The position numbers were made by a program, and so were the translations under genes. The notes beneath the pieces were generated by a model that had not been told where the DNA came from, ran no database searches, and was given only the letters and a program-made list of their open reading frames with translations. From positions 1 to 51,029 of the forward strand of contig NZ_CAJYIU010000052.1 of the NCBI RefSeq assembly GCF_913775355.1: 51,029 nt of DNA. Direction: 5' to 3'. Below, piece by piece: positions 1 through 8,581 of the stretch (within the stretch, counting starts at the first letter, position 1; each line of letters starts with the position of its first letter). The stretch comes from an uncultured Aureimonas sp. (GTDB taxonomy: Bacteria; Pseudomonadota; Alphaproteobacteria; Rhizobiales; Rhizobiaceae).

Positions 1-706
1 GGCGCACCGCAAGGCCGCGCATCGCGAGTGCGTCCCGGATGCCGGAAAGGCGGGCGCTCGCGCGGTCGTTGTTCTCGGTCGCCTGCGCGATCACGGCGAA
101 GCGGACGTGGCCGAGGTCGGCCAGGTAATCCGTCATCCGTACCAGCGCCTTGTGGTTGTCCGGGCCGACGCAGTGGCCGGGGCGGGCTGGGTCGTAGACG
201 AAGGAACTGATGAAGGGCAGCTTGCGCTGCTCGAGGAAGGGGAGGAGGCCGGGATGGTGGGCAAGGCCGACAAGGATCACTCCGTCGACCCCGCGCTCGG
301 CAAATTTGCGGACCTGCCGGAACTCCTGCTCCGGGTCGTATTCGGAGCAGGCGAGGAGCAGCGTGTAGTCCTGTCCCAGGAGGTGGCGCTGGATGGCGTT
401 GGCGGCACGCGGGAAATCGCCGAGCCCGAGTGTCGGGAACACGGCACCGATCGTCTGAGAGCGGCCGGTGGTCAGCGCCCGGGCCGCGCCGTCCGGGATC
501 CAGCCGAGTTCGGCGATCGCGGCGGCGATGCGCTCGCGCAGTTCCGCGGACACGACCTCGGGCCGGTTGATCGCCCGCGAGACGGTGGCCGTCGAGACGC
601 CGACGGCTTGCGCGACGTCGCGCAAGCCGACGCCCGGAACCGCCATGCCGCTCCGGCCCGCGCCGCGCCGCGCCGCGCCGCTCGCTCTCTCACCCGTGCT
701 ATTCAT
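1..706 (-). CDS. LacI-family transcriptional regulator (partial, runs off the window)
   Basis: The frame is open from an ATG at 706 to the first base, giving about 235 residues without the C-terminus. Residues about 27-47 are a LacI helix-turn-helix (LRDVAQAVGVSTATVSRAI), followed by the usual hinge-like region and the start of the periplasmic-binding-protein-like sugar domain (TIGAVFPTLG, GVDGVILVG). A second ATG at codon 21 (position 646) is closer to the normal start, so the first 20 residues may be untranslated. It sits 41 bp downstream of the 748-1431 gene on the same strand and is probably co-transcribed with it. It is the natural candidate to bind the LacI-type operators at 1566-1579 and 3323-3336 and so to control the rightward catabolic operon. 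The effector is unknown; a C4 acid sugar or its product would fit the context. Confidence 0.9.
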   Translation of the reverse strand, partial: MNSTGERASGAARRGAGRSGMAVPGVGLRDVAQAVGVSTATVSRAINRPEVVSAELRERIAAAIAELGWIPDGAARALTTGRSQTIGAVFPTLGLGDFPRAANAIQRHLLGQDYTLLLACSEYDPEQEFRQVRKFAERGVDGVILVGLAHHPGLLPFLEQRKLPFISSFVYDPARPGHCVGPDNHKALVRMTDYLADLGHVRFAVIAQATENNDRASARLSGIRDALAMRGLAVR

Positions 707-747
707 GTCCACCGTCCTCGAAACGTCCCGTCGGAAAACGTTCGATC

Positions 748-1431
748 CTAGCTTTCCGCACCCAACTGGTCGCGCGCGAGCCCGTACTGGAGGCGGTAGA
801 GCCCGCGCTCGCGCTCGGGACAGGACAGCGCGAGCGCCCGGCAGACTTCCTCCACCCCTTCGTCCAGGAATGATTCAAGCGGCGCCGCCTCGACGCCCTC
901 CACCAGCACGACCCAGGGCGCCGTCCGGTCCGGCGCGTCGCGCAGGGCCTTCTCGGCCGTCGCCTGCCCGCCGGCCGCCGTGTCGCCACGCAGGAGATGA
1001 ACGCCGACAATCCCGTCCCGACGGCAGAGCGACGCAAGCGCCCGCGCCAGCGTCCCGGGGTCGCGGCCCCCACCCTCCATGCGGAGCGTCGCAATAACGG
1101 CCCCGTCGCCGAGTCCCGCGGAGAACGCGACCGCGCACACGGTGCGGGATGTGTCGCGGAAGTGGCGGACGACCCTCTTCGTCCACTCCGACGGACTGTC
1201 CAGCTTTGAGAGATAGGCAGGGGCGGACAGGTCCGCAGGCGATGCCGTTTCGTAGAAGTTGAAGTAGCGCGGCTCGCCGCGCAGGGCGACGTAGCGTCGT
1301 GCCCGAAGAAAGCCCGGAACGGCCACGCGCTCGGGAATGTGCTCGCGCACGTGCCATGCAAGGAAGTCGGCTTCTGCCTCCTCCGCGATGCCATTCCAGA
1401 TCGCCAGCACGCCCCGTCCAGCAAGAGCCAT
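748..1431 (-). CDS. Conserved hypothetical protein, dimeric alpha/beta-barrel type (DUF4286/EthD-like)
   Basis: A 227-residue soluble protein. Its N-terminal half (WNGIAEEAEADFLAWHVREH, then VPGFLRARRYVAL and YFNFYE) resembles the ferredoxin-like dimeric barrels annotated as DUF4286 or EthD-like proteins. These are small-molecule-binding or monooxygenase-like folds with no firmly assigned reaction. The start is supported by an AGGAGA ribosome-binding site about 6 bases upstream. It is divergent from the CoA-transferase and precedes the LacI regulator on the same strand, so it may be an accessory function of the same catabolic regulon. Its exact role is unknown. No signal peptide or membrane segment is visible. 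Confidence 0.7.
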   Translation of the reverse strand: MALAGRGVLAIWNGIAEEAEADFLAWHVREHIPERVAVPGFLRARRYVALRGEPRYFNFYETASPADLSAPAYLSKLDSPSEWTKRVVRHFRDTSRTVCAVAFSAGLGDGAVIATLRMEGGGRDPGTLARALASLCRRDGIVGVHLLRGDTAAGGQATAEKALRDAPDRTAPWVVLVEGVEAAPLESFLDEGVEEVCRALALSCPERERGLYRLQYGLARDQLGAES

Positions 1432-1539
1432 TCGTTTCTCCTATGCAATCGCTAGACATGTTGTATCCAGACATGCCCCCGTCCGATTTCCCGGGGCAAC
1501 GCAGGTCTTCAATCGAGTCGTTTTGCCCAAGGTCGCCGC

Positions 1540-1569
1540 TTGACACACCTAAAGCAACTTCGTTATGCA
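1540..1569 (+). promoter_or_regulatory. Predicted sigma-70 promoter of the CoA-transferase operon
   Basis: A perfect -35 hexamer TTGACA (1540-1545) is followed after 18 bases by TATGCA (1564-1569) as a -10. It lies 60 bp upstream of the CoA-transferase start. The -10 is embedded in a LacI-type operator, which suits repression by occlusion. This is a prediction from sequence only. Confidence 0.5.
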
Positions 1570-1579
1570 ATCGGTTACA
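1566..1579 (+). promoter_or_regulatory. LacI/GalR-family operator
   Basis: The 14-mer TGCAATCGGTTACA matches the LacI/GalR/CcpA-type consensus TGnAAnCGnTTnCA at every defined position, centred on the CG dinucleotide typical of the family. It overlaps the predicted -10 of the rightward operon. The ten bases TATGCAATCG (1564-1573) recur at 1442-1451 next to the ribosome-binding site of the leftward gene, so a second weaker half-site may allow joint control of both divergent units. Confidence 0.65.
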
Positions 1580-1628
1580 AGAAGCACGACGCCGTTGTCA
1601 ACGGCAAGGGCGCGGCGAAGGAGGCGAC

Positions 1629-3257
1629 ATGCGGATCATCACGGCAGCCGAGGCCGCCAGCATCATCCAGCCGGGCGACAGCGTTCTGGTCAGCGGCTCG
1701 GGTGGTGGGCACTGCGTTCCCGAGAAAGTGCTGGAAGCCATCGAGGCGCGGTATCTGGAGGAGGGTGCGCCGCGCGACCTGACGCTGATCCACGCGGTCG
1801 GCATCGGCGACCGTCAGCTCAAGGGCGCCGCGCGCTTCCGCCATCCCGGCATGCTCAAGCGCTCGTTGACGAGCGCTCTGATCGACTCGCCGCCGCTCAT
1901 CCCGATGGCGCTCGACGAGGCTTTCGAGTCCTATACCATCCCCCAAGGGGTGATCTCGCAATTGATCCGAGAGATCGCGGCCGGTCGACCGGGCCTGATC
2001 ACCCGGACGGGCCTCCACACATTCGTCGATCCGCGCCAACTTGGCGGCCGACAGAACGAGGCGGCGCGCGAGGAGATCGTCGAGCTCCTGCGCATCGACG
2101 GCGAGGACTGGCTGCGCTTCAAGCCGTTCCCGCTCGACGTCGTGATCCTGCGCGGCACGACTGCTGACGAGGAGGGCAACGTGTCGATGGAGGAGGAGGC
2201 GATCCCCGGCGAGATGCTGTCCTGCGCCCAGGCCGCCCGTCGGCTCGGCGCGGCCGTCATCGTCCAGGTCAAGCGCGTCGCGCGGCGTGGCACGCTGCCC
2301 CAGCGGTCGGTGCGCATTCCGGGCATCCTCGTCGATTACGTCGTGGTGGACCCCGAGCAACGTCAGACCTACGCCAGCCACTACGAGCCGAGCTACGCGG
2401 GCGAGATGCGGGTGCCCGCCGAAGGCATGCGGCGCCTGCCGTTCACGGAGCGAAAGATCATCGCGCGCCGCGCGGCGATGGAGATCGTCCCGGGAGCAGT
2501 CTGCAACCTCGGCGCCGGCATCTCGACGGGCGTTTCTGCCGTGGCCGCGGAGGAAGGCATTCTCGACGCCATCACGCTGAGCAACGAGCAGGGCTTCATC
2601 GGCGGCGCGCCGCTGACCGGGCCCGACTCCGGCGGTGCCCAGAACTTCGACGCCATGGTCGACCAGCCCTACCAGTTCGACTTCTACGATGGCGGTGGTC
2701 TCGACGTGGCCTTCCTGTCCTTCGCCGAGATCGACGCGGCGGGCAACGTCAACGTCAGCCGCTTCGCCGACACGATCGTCGGCGTCGGCGGCTTCATCAA
2801 CATCAGCCAGAACGCGCGCAAGGTCGTGTTCAGCGGCACGTTCACGGCGGGTGGCCTGAAGGTCGAATGCCCCGACGGCCGCCTCTCGGTCCTCGAAGAG
2901 GGCCGCCATTCCAAGTTCGTCGAGGCGGTCCGCCAGATCTGCTACAACGGCGCCTTCGCACGGGCCGAGGGGCGCGAGGCCCTGTTCGTGACCGAACGCG
3001 CCGTGTTCGAGGTCGGCGCGCAAGGGCTCGAACTGATCGAGATCGCGCCCGGCGTCGACCTGGAGCGGGACGTGCTGTCCCGAATGGCCTTCAGGCCCGC
3101 GGTCTCGGCGAAGCTTCGCCCGATGGATGGGCGCCTTTTCCGGCCGGAGCCCATGGGACTCGTCACCGAGTTCGGGCAGCACGTGCGGTCGGCGCGCTCG
3201 CCGCGGAGGTTGCTGTCGCTGGACGCCCAGCCGACGACACGCCGCGCAGCTGCCTGA
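1629..3257 (+). CDS. Acyl-CoA:acetate/3-ketoacid CoA-transferase (YdiF/propionate CoA-transferase type)
   Basis: A 542-residue family I CoA-transferase with fused alpha and beta halves. It moves CoA from one acyl-CoA to a free acid through a glutamyl-CoA intermediate. The N-terminal half contains the glycine-rich loop VSGSGGGHCVPE and the C-terminal half contains SNEQGFIGG, whose Glu (about residue 320) is the expected catalytic residue. The ATG at 1629 is chosen because AAGGAGG lies 5 bases upstream; an open frame upstream to 1299 has no such support. It is the first gene of a rightward operon under the LacI-type operator. With the MaoC and enoyl-CoA hydratase genes downstream it implies CoA-ester chemistry on the imported compound. 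The substrate cannot be read from sequence. Confidence 0.9.
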   Translation: MRIITAAEAASIIQPGDSVLVSGSGGGHCVPEKVLEAIEARYLEEGAPRDLTLIHAVGIGDRQLKGAARFRHPGMLKRSLTSALIDSPPLIPMALDEAFESYTIPQGVISQLIREIAAGRPGLITRTGLHTFVDPRQLGGRQNEAAREEIVELLRIDGEDWLRFKPFPLDVVILRGTTADEEGNVSMEEEAIPGEMLSCAQAARRLGAAVIVQVKRVARRGTLPQRSVRIPGILVDYVVVDPEQRQTYASHYEPSYAGEMRVPAEGMRRLPFTERKIIARRAAMEIVPGAVCNLGAGISTGVSAVAAEEGILDAITLSNEQGFIGGAPLTGPDSGGAQNFDAMVDQPYQFDFYDGGGLDVAFLSFAEIDAAGNVNVSRFADTIVGVGGFINISQNARKVVFSGTFTAGGLKVECPDGRLSVLEEGRHSKFVEAVRQICYNGAFARAEGREALFVTERAVFEVGAQGLELIEIAPGVDLERDVLSRMAFRPAVSAKLRPMDGRLFRPEPMGLVTEFGQHVRSARSPRRLLSLDAQPTTRRAAA

Positions 3258-3322
3258 CGATCGGTTGGTATCCGGTCCAGGCTATCTCGCAGGAATGTGT
3301 GCCAGCTTAGACCTACCCGTAA

Positions 3323-3336
3323 TGTAAACGGATACA
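3323..3336 (+). promoter_or_regulatory. Second LacI-type operator, upstream of the ABC transporter genes
   Basis: TGTAAACGGATACA differs from the consensus TGnAAnCGnTTnCA at one defined base. It sits in the 193-bp gap between the CoA-transferase and the permease (start 3451), where a secondary promoter would be expected. Its similarity to 1566-1579 suggests the same regulator controls both parts of the cluster. Confidence 0.5.
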
Positions 3337-3450
3337 TTGCTTGATGCGAAAGGTGTCGGGCAAGCAGCGAGCCGGGTGGAGCCGGCTCGCTTCGAGGGAA
3401 GGAGGCAGGGCGGCCGATTCGGCGCCGTGCCGAACTCGGGAGGAAGGTCG

Positions 3451-4308
3451 ATGACCACCAGTAACCTGACCGGCGGAGCCGCGCTTGGCCCGTCCGCGGC
3501 GAAAGCCCAGCCGGCGCCCCACCGAGCGCCCTCGCGCCTGATGCGCCGGGTCCGGCTTATCGCCTGGAACGCACTGCCGCCCCTGACCTTCGTGGCGATC
3601 GTGGCCATCTGGTCGCTGTCGGTGAAGGTGTTCCAGATTCCGGCCTACCTGCTTCCGGCGCCGGGCGCCGTATTCTCGCGCGTCATCTCGGATGCGCCGA
3701 TGCTCTGGTCCAACGCGCTGGTGACGCTGACCGAAATCGTCCTCGGTTTTGCCTTGACCATCGTCACCGCGATCCCGCTCGGACTGATGATCGCCTTGTC
3801 GCCGCTGGCGCGCCAGGTCCTCTACCCGCCGATCATGCTGCTCCAGCTCGTCCCGAAGATCGCAGTAGCCCCGCTGTTCCTGGTCTGGCTCGGCTTCGGC
3901 ATGGAGTCGAAGATCCTCCTCACCGTCCTCATGACGTTCTTCCCGCTCCTGATCGCCAGCATCAGCGGTTTCCAGATCCTGGACCAGCGGCTGCTCTACC
4001 TGACCCGCTCGATGGGCGCGTCGATCTGGCAGACCTTCCGCTACCTGCGCGTGCCGTCTGCACTCCCTGTGATCTTCTCCGGCGTCAAGACGTCGGCGAC
4101 CATCGCAGCAACGGCGGCCATCGTCGCCGAGTTCGTCGGCGCCAACCAGGGGCTGGGCTACGTCCTCCTGCGCGGCACGAGCACGATGGACATCGAGCTG
4201 ACCTTCGCGGTGCTCGTCGTCCTCACCGTCATCGGCATCGTCATCAACTACGTGGTCGAGCTCAGCGAGTGGCTCATGACCCCATGGCAACGGTCCGGCG
4301 CGAACTGA
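3451..4308 (+). CDS. ABC transporter permease (SsuC/TauC type)
   Basis: A 285-residue integral membrane protein of the BPD_transp_1 fold. A hydrophobic N-terminal segment follows a polar leader of about 35 residues. The central part contains the permease coupling region (around MGASIWQTFRYLRVPSALP) that contacts the ATPase. The start at 3451 has GGGAGGAAGG upstream with good spacing; an earlier in-frame codon at 3337 lies beyond that site and is less likely. With the binding protein at 4373 and the ATPase at 5939 it forms a one-permease, one-ATPase importer like SsuABC, TauABC and ThiXYZ. These take up alkanesulfonates, taurine or pyrimidine precursors, but family membership does not fix the substrate. 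Confidence 0.92.
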   Translation: MTTSNLTGGAALGPSAAKAQPAPHRAPSRLMRRVRLIAWNALPPLTFVAIVAIWSLSVKVFQIPAYLLPAPGAVFSRVISDAPMLWSNALVTLTEIVLGFALTIVTAIPLGLMIALSPLARQVLYPPIMLLQLVPKIAVAPLFLVWLGFGMESKILLTVLMTFFPLLIASISGFQILDQRLLYLTRSMGASIWQTFRYLRVPSALPVIFSGVKTSATIAATAAIVAEFVGANQGLGYVLLRGTSTMDIELTFAVLVVLTVIGIVINYVVELSEWLMTPWQRSGAN

Positions 4309-4372
4309 CCTTCCGGCCTGCTCGGGAGGGCGGGCCCCGATCGACCGACATTTTCAAAAGGGAGGAACAAAC

Positions 4373-5371
4373 ATGATGCATGCACTTAAGGCCGCCGCAG
4401 CGGCCGGGCTTTTCGCCGCTATCGGGCTGTCGGGCGCGGCGCAGGCCCAGACGCCGGTGACCTTCCAGCTCAACTGGACCGCGGGCGGCGCGAACGCCGG
4501 CTTCGCCGCAGCGCTCCAGGAGGGCTTTTACAAGGAGGCCGGCCTCGACGTGACGATCGTTCAGGGCAACGGTTCGGGCAACACGGCGCAACTCGTCGCC
4601 AGCGGCCAGGCCCAGCTCGCCTACGCCGACGCGGTGGCCGTCAGCCAGCTCGTCGCAAAGGGCGCGCCGATGCGCGTCGTCTCGACGATCTACCAGTCCA
4701 ACCCGAACGAGCTGATCGCCCTCAAGGCCACCGGCATCAAGTCCTTCGCCGACCTGAAGGGCAAGACGGTGGGCGTGCCGGCCGGCTCCTCGCAGACCAC
4801 CATGCTGCCATTGCTCCTCAAGGCCAACGGCCTGACCGAACAGGATATGCAGCTCGTCAACATGCCGATGCCCTCGATGGTGCCGAGCCTCCTGACGGGA
4901 CAGGTGCAGGCGATCCTCGGTTCGCTCGACTCCTACGCCATCCAGGTTCGTGCGCAGGGCGCCGAGATCGACGAGTTCCCATTCGCCGACTACGGCGTCC
5001 CCACGGTCTCGACCTCGATCTTCGCCGCCAACGACTTTATCGAGAAGAACCCGGAGGTGCTGCGCAACTTCGTAAAGGCGAGCCTGAAGGGCTGGAGCTT
5101 CGCGCTCGACAACCCGGACAAGGCGGTCGCGGACGTCAAGGCGCTGTTCCCGGACGCCAACGCCGATCTCGTCGCCAAGGAACTCGCCGCCATCACGCCG
5201 CTCTTCTGTAGCGCGGAGGCCAAGTTCATCGGCCGCGCCGAACCTGCGCACTGGGTCAACACCCAGAACCTGCTCTCGCAGGTCGGTCTCCTGCCCGAGG
5301 GGCAGGATCCGGCAAGCTACTACACCAACGACTACCTGCCCGCCGAGGGTGAGATGCGCGCCTGCCCCTGA
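4373..5371 (+). CDS. ABC transporter periplasmic substrate-binding protein (SsuA/THI5/NMT1-like)
   Basis: 332 residues with a Sec signal peptide (hydrophobic stretch ending AAQAQ, cleavage near residue 25-26). The mature part begins VTFQLNWTAGGANAGF, the usual start of NMT1/SsuA-like binding proteins (FxLxW...HAGF), and continues with GSGNTAQLVASGQAQLAYAD and the hinge region LKGKTVGVPAGSS. GGGAGGAAC lies upstream of the ATG. It should capture the substrate in the periplasm for the permease at 3451 and the ATPase at 5939. A stable hairpin just downstream (5384-5410) is typical of binding-protein genes that are expressed above their partners. Confidence 0.92.
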   Translation: MMHALKAAAAAGLFAAIGLSGAAQAQTPVTFQLNWTAGGANAGFAAALQEGFYKEAGLDVTIVQGNGSGNTAQLVASGQAQLAYADAVAVSQLVAKGAPMRVVSTIYQSNPNELIALKATGIKSFADLKGKTVGVPAGSSQTTMLPLLLKANGLTEQDMQLVNMPMPSMVPSLLTGQVQAILGSLDSYAIQVRAQGAEIDEFPFADYGVPTVSTSIFAANDFIEKNPEVLRNFVKASLKGWSFALDNPDKAVADVKALFPDANADLVAKELAAITPLFCSAEAKFIGRAEPAHWVNTQNLLSQVGLLPEGQDPASYYTNDYLPAEGEMRACP

Positions 5372-5383
5372 GCGACGCGTGAT

Positions 5384-5410
5384 CTGCGGTCCGGATCGCC
5401 CGGGCCGCAG
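5384..5410 (+). terminator. Stem-loop after the binding-protein gene (attenuating or mRNA-protecting hairpin)
   Basis: An 11-bp stem (CTGCGGTCCGG pairing with CCGGGCCGCAG, one G-U) closes a 5-base loop, 13 bases past the stop codon. There is no T-run after it, so it is more likely an mRNA-stabilising or partially terminating element within the operon than a full terminator. Confidence 0.45.
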
Positions 5411-5443
5411 GCGCAATCCAACCCCGCCATCAGGACCGTATCG

Positions 5444-5920
5444 ATGAGCTACCGTTATGAAGACCTGCATGTCGGCATGCGTTTTCGCAGCCCCGGCCGG
5501 ACAGTGGGCGAGTCCGACGTCATGGCGTTCGCCGGACTGACCGGAGATTTCTCCGAACTCCACACGAGCGACGTCTATGCTGCCAGCAGCCAGTTCGGGC
5601 GACGCGTCGCGCACGGCATGCTCGGCCTTTCCTACGCCCACGGTCTCATGTGGGCCCGGACAGGCGAGCTTCGGGAAACCGCGATCGCCTTCCTGGGGAT
5701 CTCCGACTGGCGCTTCGTCGGGCCAATCTTCCTCGGCGACACGATCTTCGTGAACTACGTGATCGCGGAGATCCGCGATTCCAGGTCCAAGCCGACCCAA
5801 GCGATCGCCACATTCGACGTCGACGTCGTGAACCAGTCGGGCGACGTCCTGCAAAAGGGGCGCAAGTCCCTTCTCCTGTCGAAGACCCCGCTCGCCGCCG
5901 TTGCGGCCTCCGCAGCCTGA
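5444..5920 (+). CDS. MaoC-family (R)-hydratase-like protein
   Basis: 158 residues with a single hot-dog domain. The MaoC hydratase motif is recognisable: ELHTSD followed by QFGRRVAHGMLGLSY. The Asp/His pair normally adds or removes water on an enoyl-CoA or related acyl thioester. It lies between the binding protein and the ATPase of an importer, an unusual place that suggests enzyme and transporter act on the same compound. Only a weak AGGA ribosome-binding site is seen. Actual hydratase activity is inferred. Confidence 0.88.
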   Translation: MSYRYEDLHVGMRFRSPGRTVGESDVMAFAGLTGDFSELHTSDVYAASSQFGRRVAHGMLGLSYAHGLMWARTGELRETAIAFLGISDWRFVGPIFLGDTIFVNYVIAEIRDSRSKPTQAIATFDVDVVNQSGDVLQKGRKSLLLSKTPLAAVAASAA

Positions 5921-5938
5921 ACCGCTCGAGGTTTCACC

Positions 5939-6772
5939 ATGACCATCGATACGCGCCCCGCCGACCGGTCCGGCGTTCCGATCTCCATCCGCAACGTGTC
6001 CAAGGTCTTCGGTGAGGACCTGGAGAAGCCGTTCCGTGCGCTCGCCTCGGTCGACATCGAGATTCCAGCGGGACAGTTCATCTCGATCGTCGGTGCGTCG
6101 GGCTGCGGCAAGAGCACGCTCATGCTCATGGTGGCGGGCCTGCTCAAGCGCTCCTCCGGCGAGATCCTCTGCGATGGGAAGCCCGTCGACCGCCCGATCA
6201 CCAATGTCGGCATCGCCTTCCAGGACCACCTCCTTCTCGACTTCCGCACCGCGTTCGAAAACGTGATGCTGCATGCCGACATCCGCGGGCTCGACCGCCA
6301 AACCATCGCCGACCGGGCGCGCGAGCTGTTCGCGCAACTCCGCCTCGAGCACGCGATGAACAAGTATCCCCGTCAGCTCTCGGGCGGCATGCGCCAGCGT
6401 GTCTCGCTGATCCGTACGCTAGTCCACGACCCCGACGTGATCCTCATGGATGAGCCTTTCGGCGCGCTCGATGCCCTGACGCGGCTCCAGGTGCGCACCG
6501 ATCTCGAGCAGCTCTGGCTCCGCCGGCGCCCGACCGTCGTCTTCATCACCCACAGCGTCGAGGAGGCGGTTGGGCTTTCCGACCGCATCATCGTCATGAG
6601 CGCGAGCCCGGGGGAAGTGGTCGACGACATCACCGTCGACCTGCCGCGCCCGCGCCCCATCGTTCTCGGCGACGCACCGGAATTCGCCGCCTACGTCGAT
6701 CGTATCCACCACCATTTCGAACGCATGGGCGTGCTCCACGGCGTGACGCCGCTGACCAAGATGGCGAGCTGA
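5939..6772 (+). CDS. ABC transporter ATP-binding protein (SsuB/TauB type)
   Basis: 277 residues, a complete nucleotide-binding domain. Walker A is GASGCGKST with Lys58, the signature is LSGGMRQR, Walker B is VILMDEP with Asp171/Glu172, and the switch His is in FITHSVEEA. The best-matching relatives energise SsuABC/TauABC/ThiXYZ-type importers, in line with the neighbouring permease and binding protein. GAGG lies 7 bases before the ATG. It starts 18 bp after the MaoC gene and is followed after 4 bp by the enoyl-CoA hydratase gene, so co-transcription is near certain. Confidence 0.93.
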   Translation: MTIDTRPADRSGVPISIRNVSKVFGEDLEKPFRALASVDIEIPAGQFISIVGASGCGKSTLMLMVAGLLKRSSGEILCDGKPVDRPITNVGIAFQDHLLLDFRTAFENVMLHADIRGLDRQTIADRARELFAQLRLEHAMNKYPRQLSGGMRQRVSLIRTLVHDPDVILMDEPFGALDALTRLQVRTDLEQLWLRRRPTVVFITHSVEEAVGLSDRIIVMSASPGEVVDDITVDLPRPRPIVLGDAPEFAAYVDRIHHHFERMGVLHGVTPLTKMAS

Positions 6773-6776
6773 AGCT

Positions 6777-7589
6777 ATGGGTAGCGAGTGCGAGGCGGAA
6801 GGGGCGATGGTCTCCTTGCGCATCGAAGGGACACTGGCCGAGATAGGCCTCGACGCGGGCCGTCTCAATCTCGTCACCCGCCCATTGCTGCGTGACCTCA
6901 AGAAGACGCTGCGCCGAATCGAGGACGAGCCGGACATTCGCTGTGTCATCCTTCATGGCAATCCCACGGCCTTCTGCGCGGGAAGCGACGTCGGCGAGTT
7001 CGCTTCGCTCGGCGCCGACGCCAGCGAGCGCAAGATCCTGTTCGAAGACCACGTGCTTCGCTGTCTGGCTGCGCTTCCCATTCCAACGATCGCTGCGATC
7101 GATGGCGTGGCTCTCGGCGGCGGCTTCGAGCTGGCGCTTGCCTGTGACATCCGGGTGGCCGGGCAGGGGGCAAGGATTGGCCTGCCCGAGAGCCGGCTCG
7201 GCGGACTGGCGTCGAGCGGTGCCGTGCGGCTCGCCAGGCTGGTCGGTCCGGCCCGGGCCAAGGAGATGCTGTTCACCGGATGCATCGTCGAAGCTCGGTC
7301 GGCGTTCGACTGGGGCCTCGTGAACCGAGTGGGCGACGACGCCCTAGTGGAGGCGCGGCGGCTGGCCGATGAGATCGTGCAGCGCGGCCCTCTGTCGAAC
7401 CGTCTCGCGAAGACCCTGGTGGACGCTGCTCTCGACCAGCCGGTCGATGCGGCTCTCTCGCTCGCCAATACCGCGCAGCAGCGCATCTTCGACGGGCCCG
7501 ACCTACACGAGGGCGCGGACGCCTTCTTCGCCAAGCGAGATCCTGTCTTCGCATCCCGTTCCCCCGATATGGAAGGCCGCCCATCGTGA
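6777..7589 (+). CDS. Enoyl-CoA hydratase/isomerase family protein
   Basis: 270 residues of the crotonase fold. The oxyanion-hole and CoA-binding regions are visible as GNPTAFCAGSDVGEF and IDGVALGGGFELALACDIRV. A later ATG at 6807 has a better ribosome-binding site (GGAAGGGG) and gives a protein starting at MVSLRIEG, so the first 10 residues may not be made. The residues that separate hydratases from isomerases or dehalogenases cannot be judged by eye. Its end overlaps the GTG start of the next gene by 4 bases (GTGA), so translation is coupled. Confidence 0.9.
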   Translation: MGSECEAEGAMVSLRIEGTLAEIGLDAGRLNLVTRPLLRDLKKTLRRIEDEPDIRCVILHGNPTAFCAGSDVGEFASLGADASERKILFEDHVLRCLAALPIPTIAAIDGVALGGGFELALACDIRVAGQGARIGLPESRLGGLASSGAVRLARLVGPARAKEMLFTGCIVEARSAFDWGLVNRVGDDALVEARRLADEIVQRGPLSNRLAKTLVDAALDQPVDAALSLANTAQQRIFDGPDLHEGADAFFAKRDPVFASRSPDMEGRPS

Positions 7590-8575
7590 AGATTCTGATC
7601 CTCGGCGCCGGCGGCATGATCGGCCGCAAGTTGACCGCTGCGCTCCTGCGGAAGGGCGAGCTGACCGGCCGCCCCATCCAGGCGATGACACTTGCCGACG
7701 TCGTGGAGACCGACGTGCCAGCCTCGTCGGTCGCCCTCCGGGCCGTTGCGGCCGACCTGTCCGCTCCCGGCGTCGCCGCGGAGCTGGTCGCCGAGCGCCC
7801 GGATATCGTCTTCCATCTCGCCGCTATCGTCTCGGGCGAGGCAGAGGCCGATTTTGAGAAGGGATACCGCATCAACCTCGACGGCACGCGCGAGCTCTTC
7901 GAAGCCGTGCGCCGGGAACACGCCGCCAGCGGCTATCAGCCGCGGCTCGTCTTCACCTCCTCGGTCGCAGTCTTCGGTCAGCCTCTGCCACCGGTGGTGC
8001 CGGAGACCCAGGTGCTTGCGCCCCTATCGAGCTACGGCACGCAGAAGGCGATCGGCGAACTTCTCCTCGCCGACTACTCGCGCCGGGGCTTCATGGACGG
8101 CATCGGCATCCGCCTGCCGACCATCGTCATCCGGCCGGGCAAGCCGAACAAGGCGGCCTCCGGCTTCTTCTCCGGCATCCTTCGCGAGCCGTTGGCGGGC
8201 CTTCCGGCGACGCTTCCGGTCGGAGACGAGGTGCGCCACTGGTTCGCAAGTCCCCGCCGGGCGGTCGAGTTCGTCCTCAAGGCAGCGGAGGTCGATACGT
8301 CGGGTCTCGGGGTCCGACGCACCCTCGACATGCCGGGACTGTCGGCCACGGTTGGCGAGGCGATCGAGGCACTGCGGCGCGCGGGCGGCGAGGAGGCCGT
8401 GGCGCTCATCCAGCGCGAGCCCGACGATGCGGTGAAGCGGATCATCGAGAGCTGGCCGGAAGCATTCGACCCGCAGCGCGCGCTCGCGCTCGGCTTCGAG
8501 GCCGACGCCTCGTTCGACGAGATTATTCGACGTCATCTTGAGGACGAGGTCGCGGGCAACGGCAAGCGGGCCTGA
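7586..8575 (+). CDS. denD: NAD-dependent epimerase/dehydratase, probable D-erythronate dehydrogenase
   Basis: 329 residues of the extended SDR family. The N-terminal Rossmann motif is GAGGMIGRKL, and the catalytic Tyr/Lys pair is Y150 and K154 in SSYGTQKAIGE. FTSSVAVFG and RLPTIVIRPGKPNKAAS are characteristic of DenD, which oxidises D-erythronate at C2 to 2-oxo-tetronate. The DenD call is strengthened by the DUF1537-type kinase start immediately downstream, since denD and denK/otnK form a known C4 acid-sugar pathway. The start is GTG at 7586, overlapping the upstream stop. With the downstream kinase destroyed by an IS, the pathway as encoded here is incomplete. Confidence 0.85.
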   Translation: MKILILGAGGMIGRKLTAALLRKGELTGRPIQAMTLADVVETDVPASSVALRAVAADLSAPGVAAELVAERPDIVFHLAAIVSGEAEADFEKGYRINLDGTRELFEAVRREHAASGYQPRLVFTSSVAVFGQPLPPVVPETQVLAPLSSYGTQKAIGELLLADYSRRGFMDGIGIRLPTIVIRPGKPNKAASGFFSGILREPLAGLPATLPVGDEVRHWFASPRRAVEFVLKAAEVDTSGLGVRRTLDMPGLSATVGEAIEALRRAGGEEAVALIQREPDDAVKRIIESWPEAFDPQRALALGFEADASFDEIIRRHLEDEVAGNGKRA

Positions 8576-8581
8576 CGAACC

